Assembly: GCA_030630015.1 (NCBI GenBank)
Contig: DAOVNV010000121.1
Span: forward strand, 1 to 7,440
DNA length: 7,440 bases
From: Desulfuromonadales bacterium
GTDB lineage: Bacteria; Desulfobacterota; Desulfuromonadia; Desulfuromonadales; BM103
Direction: 5' to 3'
Shown here: positions 1-6,737 of the stretch, one piece after another
How the letters are laid out: each line of letters starts with the position of its first letter
How positions within the stretch are numbered: position 1 is the first letter of the stretch
Notes under the pieces: generated by a model
What the model saw: only the letters and a program-made list of their open reading frames with translations
Database searches by the model: none
What the model was told of the DNA's origin: nothing
Translations under genes and position numbers: made by a program

Positions 1-131
1 ACATAGGAATCCTTGCCGCCGGAAAGAGCAACCATAATCCGGTCGCCAGACTCAATCAGGTTGAAATCACCGATAGCCTGGCCGACCAATTTCTTGATGC
101 GTCGAAAAAGCTTATCTTCAAACAATGCCAA
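1..131 (-). CDS. ttcA: tRNA 2-thiocytidine(32) synthetase TtcA, N-terminal fragment
   Basis: Only the first 43 codons are in the window; the gene continues past the left edge. TtcA is a cytoplasmic ATP-dependent PP-loop enzyme that thiolates cytidine 32 of certain tRNAs, using an iron-sulfur cluster. The visible part has a basic N-terminal helix (FRRIKKLVGQAIGDFNLI, about residues 9-26), then ESGDRIMVALSGGKDSY, where SGGKDS at residues 37-42 is the ATP-pyrophosphatase P-loop. The run of R-R/K, G-A-I-D-F-N and E-GDRIMV before the loop matches the start of E. coli TtcA as I recall it, which favours TtcA over TilS or other PP-loop enzymes. The CxxC motifs that would confirm it are outside the window. 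The start is TTG at 131, chosen because AGGAGG lies 6 nt upstream; the nearby ATG at 148 is in another frame and stops after nine codons. The primase-like gene ends 65 nt upstream on the same strand with no evident terminator, so co-transcription is plausible. Confidence 0.88.
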   Translation of the reverse strand, partial: MALFEDKLFRRIKKLVGQAIGDFNLIESGDRIMVALSGGKDSY

Positions 132-137
132 GCTTAT

Positions 138-143
138 CCTCCT
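138..143 (-). promoter_or_regulatory. Shine-Dalgarno site that fixes the TTG start of ttcA
   Basis: On the minus strand AGGAGG is followed by a 6-nt spacer (ATAAGC) and then TTG at 131. It is a near-perfect ribosome binding site and decides for a non-ATG start, since no in-frame ATG lies nearby. Confidence 0.75.
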
Positions 144-196
144 GCATGACCGGCGCCAAGTAGCACCGCTCCAAAATTGCCGACAGGCTGCTAGCT

Positions 197-1510
197 TTAC
201 ACATCCATCTGGTCAGCCTTCCAGAGAGCCACCGCGCTGTAGGTTCTGGCCCAGTAATTGGCCTTTTCTTCTGAGGGATACCTGAAAAAATCCTGCGTCC
301 AGCCAAAAGCAGGATTTTGATAAAGATCGCGCAGCACATTGGCAATGTGTTTTGCCTTCCAGTCGGCGTTGATCAGAAAATCGTGCACCATCCCTATCAT
401 TTTTTTGGGCTGCAGAGCCGAGGGATTGGGATGATGAATAATGTCTCGCGTCCAATCGGAAATCCTCTCCTCCCTTCTGGCCCTTTCCGCGGCCGCCCCC
501 CTAGGTAGATCCTCCTGACTCTCAAACTCCTGATGGAAGCGATAGAGGTCTGAAGCCCGGTACTCGTTTACCAGGTCGATCAGAGTTTCGTTGGAGCAAG
601 GGATCTCTCCGGAGAAATTCTGAGCCTGTTCGGCAGCTTTTTCCAGATTCCACATGCAGTCGAGGACATAGTCGATATCATCAGTGGCCTGGACTTTTGT
701 CCCGTCGAAACATGTTCCGATCACATCGACCAGGGGGGGATGTTGATCGAAACCGTATTTTTCCTGATTCTTTTTGTGCAGGGAAAAAGGGCTGCGGATG
801 GATCGCATAAAGGGAGAGCCTTCACACCAGGAATTATCGAAATTGACACACCGCTCACAACTGTCGGCAATGGTCACCGGAAGCAGCCCCTTCGCTTCGT
901 TCTCCTGAAAGGCCTTCATGGTCACCAGGGAGATATACTCGGCAAGCTTGCCAAGGCCACTAAACACAGCGGCAGCCTCCAGGCTGACCCCGTACCATCT
1001 TCGGATGTCCTGCGGGTCAACGTAGGTGCATGCCTTAACCAGGTCTTCTTCTACAAAGCCTATCTTTCTGACCTCCTCTGTCGCCCGCTGATTAACAAGA
1101 TTTTGGAACAAAACATGGATGCCGGACGGGGTATAGTCGAGAAGATAGGGGAGCCCCCTGGTTTGCAGGAAGTCCTCAACAAACCTGATCAGGGGAAGAA
1201 TCTGATCGAAAAGCTGCCGCTGCGTTTTCTGGTCTGTATAGAGCTGGTGATTTTCATTTTCCAGAAAGATCTCGAAATCAAGCGGCATGAGCACAGACTG
1301 TGACTTTTCCCCAACCACCGGGAGATGAACCTGCAGAGCCCGTTGTACGCTCAGGTGAGGCAAGGAAGCAACAGGCTCGGCCAGAGCCGGGAAAATTGGA
1401 TCAAGCCCCGAGTCTGCCAGTTCACGACCGGTCGCTATAACATAGTGACTGAATGCAAAGCAGTTCTTCAGCTGTTCAATTACGCTCTGATAATATTGGT
1501 GAGCATCCAT
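197..1510 (-). CDS. Stand-alone AEP (PriS-like) primase-fold protein, uncharacterised
   Basis: A 437-residue soluble protein with no signal peptide or membrane segment; I do not recognise a named gene. Several features, in order, recall the small catalytic subunit of archaeo-eukaryotic primases (AEP). PLDFEIF (D78, E80) resembles the acidic metal-binding motif I. After a helix, LPYLLDYTPSGIHVLF (S129, G130, H132) resembles the S-G-x-H nucleotide-binding motif II. Next comes a cysteine cluster C218-x2-C221-x7-C229 that could bind zinc. IRSPFSLHKK (238-247) then resembles the R-x-P-[FY]-S-[LV]-H element following motif III; D225 is a candidate third metal ligand. The C-terminal part (about 345-437), with HDFLINADWKAKHIANVLRD, is helical and recalls helical domains following primase cores. 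By family knowledge such a fold would make RNA or DNA primers or fill gaps; activity here is inferred. The start is ATG at 1510, with GGGAGG 5 nt upstream; an in-frame TTG five codons earlier would overlap that site. ttcA follows after 65 nt. About 100 nt upstream hold no clear promoter. Confidence 0.6.
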   Translation of the reverse strand: MDAHQYYQSVIEQLKNCFAFSHYVIATGRELADSGLDPIFPALAEPVASLPHLSVQRALQVHLPVVGEKSQSVLMPLDFEIFLENENHQLYTDQKTQRQLFDQILPLIRFVEDFLQTRGLPYLLDYTPSGIHVLFQNLVNQRATEEVRKIGFVEEDLVKACTYVDPQDIRRWYGVSLEAAAVFSGLGKLAEYISLVTMKAFQENEAKGLLPVTIADSCERCVNFDNSWCEGSPFMRSIRSPFSLHKKNQEKYGFDQHPPLVDVIGTCFDGTKVQATDDIDYVLDCMWNLEKAAEQAQNFSGEIPCSNETLIDLVNEYRASDLYRFHQEFESQEDLPRGAAAERARREERISDWTRDIIHHPNPSALQPKKMIGMVHDFLINADWKAKHIANVLRDLYQNPAFGWTQDFFRYPSEEKANYWARTYSAVALWKADQMDV

Positions 1511-1515
1511 AGGTA

Positions 1516-1521
1516 CCTCCC
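1516..1521 (-). promoter_or_regulatory. Shine-Dalgarno site that fixes the start of the primase-like gene
   Basis: Minus-strand GGGAGG is followed by TACCT and ATG at 1510. The spacing supports this ATG over the in-frame TTG at 1525, which lies upstream of the site. The rest of the gap to the PLD gene (1511-1613) shows no convincing -35/-10 pair and no stem-loop with a U-tract. Confidence 0.7.
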
Positions 1522-1613
1522 ACAAGGCCTGACTTTCAACCTTACCGTCTCAAAACAGATCGGAACTCGTTGCGCATGAAAATGGACAGACAGCCTGATT
1601 TTTGATCTGCCAG

Positions 1614-3482
1614 TTAAAGGAGCGGCTTCACAAAACTCAAAAAGGCTTTGGTCCCCCGGGCGCCGATTTCCTTGCCGGCATTGTCAGCGTCAACGGCCGG
1701 AAAGCTGCCGACGTCCCGGTAATTGTCATAGAAGTCCGAGTGATCAACATCAACGCCCTCCTTGCCCTCGATAAGCTCGAACGAAGCGGAATAGCGGAAT
1801 GGCCAGATGTCAACCAGGGGGAGAATATTGGAAAGCTTTACGAAAACGGCATTCAGATGGCCGATCCCGAGAGGGATCTTCTTTTTTGCTACAAACCACG
1901 AGTTTTGGGGCGCCATATCCAGCCTGATCTTTTCCTGCAGCAGGCCGGCAAACTGCCTGTCCCGGATGAACAGGCCAGCCTCCGTATTGAGGTTTTCACT
2001 GCGCGGATCCAGGTTGTACGACCCGATGAAGGCGACTTCATCATCGATAACCAGCGATTTGGCATGCAGGCACAGATAGGGCTTCTCCTCCCTGGCTCTC
2101 TCCGATGCAGGAACCTGCGCCTCGTCATCTTCATCAGCAGCTTTTTCTGTGGCGGTGGCCTCCTGTTGCTCAGGCAGGATCGGGTCTGCAACTCCTGACC
2201 TTGCAAGGTTGGGTGCAAAGGCATGCATATCGCCGGGCACAGGCTTGAACTCATAAATCCTGAACCCGAGTGTCTGCAGGTAGGTCTGCTTCTGCTTGTA
2301 AGAAAGCGCGTAGACATGCCAACTGTCCGTTGCCGCCAGGCTGTTGGTTGAAATCCGGATGTCAATCTCCGGATACTCTTTCCGCAGGTCCCTGAAAAGA
2401 TCGATTGCCGGCGCCGACAGGACCAGGTAAGGCGTCTGGATCGTGACAGTCCGCTTTGCCTCGGCAACCAGCCTGGCCAGTTCATGCGTCACGCGGCTGC
2501 GGCCATTGTCTGTCAGGAAACCACGCTCGACCTTCCAGGGATCATCCGCGACAAAATAAGCAAATTCGACCCCGAGCATCGGATCGATGAAAAGCCTGCT
2601 GATGAGATCAGGGCGATTTGCGGCCCGGTCGACCTTTTCGAACAAGTCGTCAATCCGGAAGCTCTCCCTGGTCCCCCAGATCTTGACCTTGCCCCGTTTT
2701 TTGAGCCTCTGGACATCCGTAAATTCAGCGAGTCTGACAGAATGTTCGAAATCCCAGTAGGCCTGGAAGCTGGCCTTCATCTCCCTGGCAACCGTACCGA
2801 TGACCAGGATGTCGCGGTCCTTGTAATTCATGCCCGGCGCATGGTCGAAGTAGGCGTCCTGATAGTTGCGGCCACCGGTGATGCCGATCATGCCGTCGAC
2901 GATGAAGATTTTGTTGTGCATTCGCTGATTGAAGCGTGTGAACTTGAACACCAAGGCGAAGAGCTTGTCGAGAAAGGAGGGTTCAGCCTTGGGCCGGCCG
3001 GTCAGTCCGCTGACCGGGTTGTACATTTTGACTTCCAGGTTGGGGTGCACGGAGGCAAGAAAGGTTGCAATTTCGACATGCTGCTCCGAGGCGAGATGAT
3101 CAACCAGCACCTGTACCTTGACGCCTCTTCTGGCGGCCTGGACCAGCTCATACATGACCAGGCGTCCCGCCTGGTCATTGACCCAGATAATTGTTTGAAT
3201 ACCAATACTGTCCCGGGCGCTGCGGATCAAGTGGATGCGTGCCAGCAGTGCTTCGCTGCCGACATCCAGTAGTGTGACGAAGTTTTTGTCAGGGCTGGCA
3301 GCCGTCAGCAAGTCAGCGTGGGCAAGCAGGGGGGATTCCAATGGTGCGGGAGGGGCCTGGTCCTGAACATGACCGGTTGCGCCGGGCAGTTCCCTTCTGA
3401 TACTGCAGGCAGAGATCGCTAGCAGCAGGAACAACAGAAGAAGCAGAGGAACAGGCTTGTACAGCTTCCCCGACAAGGGCAT
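1614..3482 (-). CDS. Phospholipase D superfamily lipoprotein, ClsC-like (putative cardiolipin synthase)
   Basis: A complete 622-residue protein. The N-terminus has a basic stretch, a leucine-rich core (13-22) and a lipobox ISA-C with the lipidated cysteine at C26, so it is probably a membrane-anchored lipoprotein facing the periplasm. There are two HKD catalytic motifs: H189-x-K191-x4-D196 in RMHNKIFIVDG followed by GGRN-x-DAYF, and H473-x-K475-x4-D480 in CLHAKSLVIDD followed by FIGSYNLDPRSENLNTE. The wording around both motifs closely follows E. coli ClsC (YmdC), which makes cardiolipin by phosphatidyl transfer; substrate specificity here is inferred. It is longer than ClsC (about 470 residues), partly through an N-terminal extension and an acidic low-complexity insert at about 438-467, just before the second HKD motif. 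The annotated ATG has AGGGAG only 2 nt upstream; a TTG at codon 3 (position 3476) has an 8-nt spacer and may be the true start. The gene lies about 90 nt downstream of the RND permease, with a hairpin between them. Confidence 0.88.
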   Translation of the reverse strand: MPLSGKLYKPVPLLLLLFLLLAISACSIRRELPGATGHVQDQAPPAPLESPLLAHADLLTAASPDKNFVTLLDVGSEALLARIHLIRSARDSIGIQTIIWVNDQAGRLVMYELVQAARRGVKVQVLVDHLASEQHVEIATFLASVHPNLEVKMYNPVSGLTGRPKAEPSFLDKLFALVFKFTRFNQRMHNKIFIVDGMIGITGGRNYQDAYFDHAPGMNYKDRDILVIGTVAREMKASFQAYWDFEHSVRLAEFTDVQRLKKRGKVKIWGTRESFRIDDLFEKVDRAANRPDLISRLFIDPMLGVEFAYFVADDPWKVERGFLTDNGRSRVTHELARLVAEAKRTVTIQTPYLVLSAPAIDLFRDLRKEYPEIDIRISTNSLAATDSWHVYALSYKQKQTYLQTLGFRIYEFKPVPGDMHAFAPNLARSGVADPILPEQQEATATEKAADEDDEAQVPASERAREEKPYLCLHAKSLVIDDEVAFIGSYNLDPRSENLNTEAGLFIRDRQFAGLLQEKIRLDMAPQNSWFVAKKKIPLGIGHLNAVFVKLSNILPLVDIWPFRYSASFELIEGKEGVDVDHSDFYDNYRDVGSFPAVDADNAGKEIGARGTKAFLSFVKPLL

Positions 3483-3484
3483 TT

Positions 3485-3490
3485 CTCCCT
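3485..3490 (-). promoter_or_regulatory. Shine-Dalgarno site of the PLD lipoprotein gene, ambiguous start
   Basis: Minus-strand AGGGAG lies 2 nt before ATG at 3482 and 8 nt before an in-frame TTG at 3476. The spacing fits the TTG better. The protein would differ by two residues, with no effect on the signal peptide. Confidence 0.5.
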
Positions 3491-3513
3491 GTTTGGTATT
3501 AAACCTGGATCCG

Positions 3514-3540
3514 TGAGTCCGTTAGTTTCTCACGGACTCA
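3514..3540. repeat. Intergenic imperfect hairpin between RND permease and PLD genes
   Basis: TGAGTCCGTTAG (3514-3525) pairs with CTCACGGACTCA (3529-3540): a 12-bp stem with one mismatch around a 3-nt loop. The nine outer pairs are perfect. On neither strand is the stem followed by a T-run, so it is not a canonical intrinsic terminator. It could be a 3'-end stabilising or processing stem-loop for the efflux mRNA, a Rho-linked 3' end, or an operator. An alternative pairing (CCGTGAG 3511-3517 with CTCACGG 3529-3535) is also possible, because the left arm contains TCCG twice. Confidence 0.6.
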
Positions 3541-3572
3541 GATTCAATGCACTGCCCAAGTATACCTGATGA

Positions 3573-6500
3573 TCAATTGTGTTCCAATTCTTCAGTATGC
3601 GACTCACGCAGACCTAACTGTCGCCGCACATCCTCGAGAACCAGATACAGGGACGGGATCAGCAGCAGGGTGATGCCGGTGGCGAACATGATGCCGAACG
3701 CCAGACTGATTGCCATTGGGATCAAAAACTGGGCCTGCACGCTGGTTTCCAGGATCATCGGCATCAAACCGAAGAAGGTGGTCAGCGAGGTCAACAGGAT
3801 CGGCCGGAAGCGCCTCTGCCCTGCCGCCATGATGGCATCGAACATGGGCACCCCCTTACGACGATGGCGATTGACATAGTCGATCAGCAGCAGCGAATCA
3901 TTAACCACCACGCCGGACAGGGCGACGATGCCGAAAATACTCAGGATGCTCAGGTCGAACCCCATCACGAAATGGCCGAGAACCGCCCCGACAACCCCGA
4001 ACGGGATTGCCGCCATGATCAGCAACGGCTGCGAGTAGCTGCGGAACGGGATCGCCAGCAATGCGAAGATCCCGATCATGGCCAGCAGGAAACCACTTTT
4101 CATACTTTCCATCGATTCCCGCCGATTCTTGTCTTCGCCTTCGAGATCATAGCTGAGGCCAGGATAATCAGCCATCAGCTTCGGCAAGGAAACCCGTTTC
4201 AGTTCTTCGAGGATTTCTTCGGCATTGGCCACCTCGCTGTTCACATAACCCTCGACACTGATCACCCGCTTGCGGTCGGTGCGATTGATGGTGCTGAAAC
4301 CACGGCTTTCGACAATCTCTGCCGCCCGGTTGAGAGGCATTTCACCGCCACCCGGCACCCTGATGCGCATCGACTCCAGATCCCACAGACGTTTACGGCT
4401 TTCTTCAGGGTAGCGAACCTGAACCTTAACCTCGTTGCGTCCGCGCTGCAGGCGCAGGGCTTCAGCGCCATAGAAAGCCGCCCGCAACTGCCGGCCCAGT
4501 TCTTCCTCGGTGACCCCTAAAGTTCTGGCCTCAGGCTTGAGTCGGACTTTGAGTTCACGCTTGCCGAGGGTGTAGTTATCGGTGATGTCGTTGGTCCCGG
4601 GATAAGTCGCGATGATCGTTTTCAAACGTTCAGCGGTCAGATCCAGAACGGCGAAATCCTCGTGGGCCAGTTGGATGTTGATGTTCGCGCCAAGGTGCAT
4701 CAGGTTTGAGGTAAACGTTAGAGTTTCGACACCCGGGATCTCACCGATCTCCTCCCGCCAGCGTTCAGAAATTTCCGAAGCAACAATGCCCCGGTCCTCA
4801 CTCGGAGTAAGATACATGTTGATACTGGCCAGATTGCTGCCCGCAGTGGAGATCGCCCCACCCGGCCCCCGGTCCAGGACCGAAGAACCAACTGCCGCGT
4901 AAATGTTGCGCAGAACGCTTCCTCCCTCCGGCAGCTGGCTGTCGAAGTCCTCAGCCACCTTCAGGCCGGCCTTGACAATCCGGTCCTGAATCACCGCAGT
5001 CTGGGCCACCGGCGTTCCGGGGGCCAGTTCGAGAGAAACCCGGATATCGTCGCCGTCGACCTCCGGCATAAAGCGAAACTTGACGATCCCGCCGCCGACC
5101 AGCCCAACCCCGGCGATCAACAGGATGGCGATCGCCGCCGCCACAGTGGCATAGCGGTAGCGCAAACTGAGGTCTAAGGTCTTGCGGTAAGGTCCCCGGA
5201 CGAACTTCTCCAGACCGGATCCGAAACGACGCCTCACCCTGTCAATCCCGCCCATTATCCCACCTGGAGCCTGGCGAGGCTTACCGAGGGCCAAGTGGGC
5301 CGGCAAAATGACCAGACATTCCACCAGGGAGACCAGCAAAATCGCGATAACAATGGCCGGAATCACCATGATGAACTTGCCCATAATCCCGCTGGTATAG
5401 AGCAGGGGCAGAAATGCCGTCACCGAAGTCAATATGGCAAAGGTGACCGGTTGAGCGACCTCTATCGCTCCCGCCATGGCGGCCTGCAGGTATGGAACCC
5501 CGGCCTGACGCTGCTCATAGATGTTCTCGCCGACAACAATAGCATCGTCGACTACGATGCCGAGCGCCATGATGAAGGCAAACAGGGAAATCATGTTGAT
5601 CGAGACATCCATAGCCGGCATGAACAGCAGGGCGCCGCAGAATGAGATCGGAATGCCGAGCATGACCCACAGGGCCAGGCGGATCTCGAGGAACAAGCTC
5701 AGAATGAAAAAAACCAGCACCAGGCCGATCAGCGCGTTCTTGACCAACAGATCCCTGCGGCTTTTAAACAGCTCCGAGTCGTCTTTCAGGGTATCCAGAT
5801 TAACTGACTCGGGCAGTTGGAAACGTTTCTGTGCCACGAATGCCTTGACATCGATGGCAATTTGGGTTGGTTTCTGATCACCGACCCGGTAAATTTTGAC
5901 CATCGCCGCCGGTTTGCCGTCGAAACTGGCGAACTGGTCCGTCTCTTCGAAGCCGTCATTAATATCTGCAATATCGCCGAGACTGACTTCGGTCCCATCG
6001 GCGGTGGTCAGAATGACGATATCGGCATATTCTGCACCAGTGTAGCGTCTTTCCTTGGTCCGCACGAGGATCTCTCCGCCGAGAGTTTTGATTGTTCCCC
6101 CGGGAATATCCAGAGAGGCCTGGCGAACTCTGGCGGCAACCTGATTCAGGGTCAAGCCATAGCGCCGCAGGTGATCTTCGGAAATATTGATGGAAATTTC
6201 ATAGGGCCGCACACCATCCAGATCCACCTGGGTAATGCCGGGCATAAGCAAAAGTTCGTCACGAATCTGTTCAGCCTGCTCGCGCAAGCTGCGCTCCGAC
6301 AGTTCACCGAACACAACAACAGAAATGACTTCGCGCCGGTTCAGCATCTTGCTGATCACTGGCTCTTCGGCATCCTGCGGAAAGGTAGTGATGCGATCCA
6401 CCTCACTCTTGATATCCTGCAGGACCGCATCAATATCAACACCGGTCTCCGTCTCGTCGATGACTATGCCAAAGCCTTCGCCCGCCTGTGAGGTGATCTG

Positions 6501-6737
6501 CTTGATACCGTCAATCCCGGTAAGGTTTTCCTCGACCTTGAGGATCACACCTTCCTCGACCTCTTCCGGCCCGGCACCGGGGTAGGCCACCTCAACCGTG
6601 ATCCGGTCGAGGGTGATCTCAGGAAACACTTCCTGCTTAACCCCCAGCCCCATGATCAAGCCGCCCACGATCAGCACCATCATCAGCAGATTGGCGGCTA
6701 CATGGTTCTGGGTCATCCAGCGGATAGCACCATTCAT
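3573..6737 (-). CDS. RND efflux permease (AcrB/HAE1-like superfamily)
   Basis: A complete 1054-residue inner-membrane pump, the usual length for AcrB-type RND proteins. Such pumps form trimers and use proton influx to push substrates through a periplasmic adaptor and an outer-membrane channel. The layout is classic and duplicated: TM1 (about 13-31); a large periplasmic loop with AYPGAGPEEVEE (51-62); TM2-6 (about 334-480) including ALGIVVDDAIVVGENIYEQR with the proton-relay pair D397-D398; TM7 (about 528-550); a second periplasmic loop; and TM8-12 (about 880-1035). In TM10 the conserved AcrB lysine (K940) is not present; the equivalent stretch reads SGVVVNDSLLLID with N946-D947. Both periplasmic loops are long and no heavy-metal signature was recognised, so drugs, lipids or other hydrophobic compounds are likelier substrates than metals, but the substrate cannot be read from sequence. 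The start is ATG at 6737, with GGAGG (6745-6749) 7 nt upstream, inside the adaptor gene. The 4-nt overlap (ATGA) indicates translational coupling with the adaptor. Confidence 0.95.
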   Translation of the reverse strand: MNGAIRWMTQNHVAANLLMMVLIVGGLIMGLGVKQEVFPEITLDRITVEVAYPGAGPEEVEEGVILKVEENLTGIDGIKQITSQAGEGFGIVIDETETGVDIDAVLQDIKSEVDRITTFPQDAEEPVISKMLNRREVISVVVFGELSERSLREQAEQIRDELLLMPGITQVDLDGVRPYEISINISEDHLRRYGLTLNQVAARVRQASLDIPGGTIKTLGGEILVRTKERRYTGAEYADIVILTTADGTEVSLGDIADINDGFEETDQFASFDGKPAAMVKIYRVGDQKPTQIAIDVKAFVAQKRFQLPESVNLDTLKDDSELFKSRRDLLVKNALIGLVLVFFILSLFLEIRLALWVMLGIPISFCGALLFMPAMDVSINMISLFAFIMALGIVVDDAIVVGENIYEQRQAGVPYLQAAMAGAIEVAQPVTFAILTSVTAFLPLLYTSGIMGKFIMVIPAIVIAILLVSLVECLVILPAHLALGKPRQAPGGIMGGIDRVRRRFGSGLEKFVRGPYRKTLDLSLRYRYATVAAAIAILLIAGVGLVGGGIVKFRFMPEVDGDDIRVSLELAPGTPVAQTAVIQDRIVKAGLKVAEDFDSQLPEGGSVLRNIYAAVGSSVLDRGPGGAISTAGSNLASINMYLTPSEDRGIVASEISERWREEIGEIPGVETLTFTSNLMHLGANINIQLAHEDFAVLDLTAERLKTIIATYPGTNDITDNYTLGKRELKVRLKPEARTLGVTEEELGRQLRAAFYGAEALRLQRGRNEVKVQVRYPEESRKRLWDLESMRIRVPGGGEMPLNRAAEIVESRGFSTINRTDRKRVISVEGYVNSEVANAEEILEELKRVSLPKLMADYPGLSYDLEGEDKNRRESMESMKSGFLLAMIGIFALLAIPFRSYSQPLLIMAAIPFGVVGAVLGHFVMGFDLSILSIFGIVALSGVVVNDSLLLIDYVNRHRRKGVPMFDAIMAAGQRRFRPILLTSLTTFFGLMPMILETSVQAQFLIPMAISLAFGIMFATGITLLLIPSLYLVLEDVRRQLGLRESHTEELEHN

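Noticed and set aside
132..196. Possible terminator or promoter between the primase-like gene and ttcA
   Set aside because: Only short palindromes (GGCGCC, GCTAGC) are present, with no stem plus T-run and no -35/-10 pair at proper spacing.
740..1303. Plus-strand open frame (187 codons) antisense to the primase-like gene
   Set aside because: No family signature. The minus-strand frame is longer, has a good ribosome binding site and carries ordered motifs.
1556..1609. Inverted repeat CAGATC ... GATCTG in the gap before the primase-like gene
   Set aside because: Arms of only 6 bp separated by 42 nt are expected by chance, and no T-run or promoter element is associated with them.
2484..3272. 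Long plus-strand open frame (262 codons) inside the PLD gene
   Set aside because: It lies fully antisense to a gene with clear HKD motifs, and its translation has no recognisable domain. It is a by-product of codon bias in a GC-rich gene.
3483..3513. Possible promoter for the PLD gene (TTTAAT/TAATAC on the minus strand)
   Set aside because: The -10-like bases are there, but no acceptable -35 hexamer lies about 17 nt upstream, and the hairpin occupies that region.
3864..4520. Plus-strand open frame (218 codons) within the RND permease gene
   Set aside because: Rich in His, Gln and Asp with no domain pattern; it is antisense to the conserved TM8-12 region of the permease.
5817..6491. Plus-strand open frame (224 codons) within the RND permease gene
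   Set aside because: Antisense to the conserved first periplasmic loop; no ribosome binding site or family match seen.
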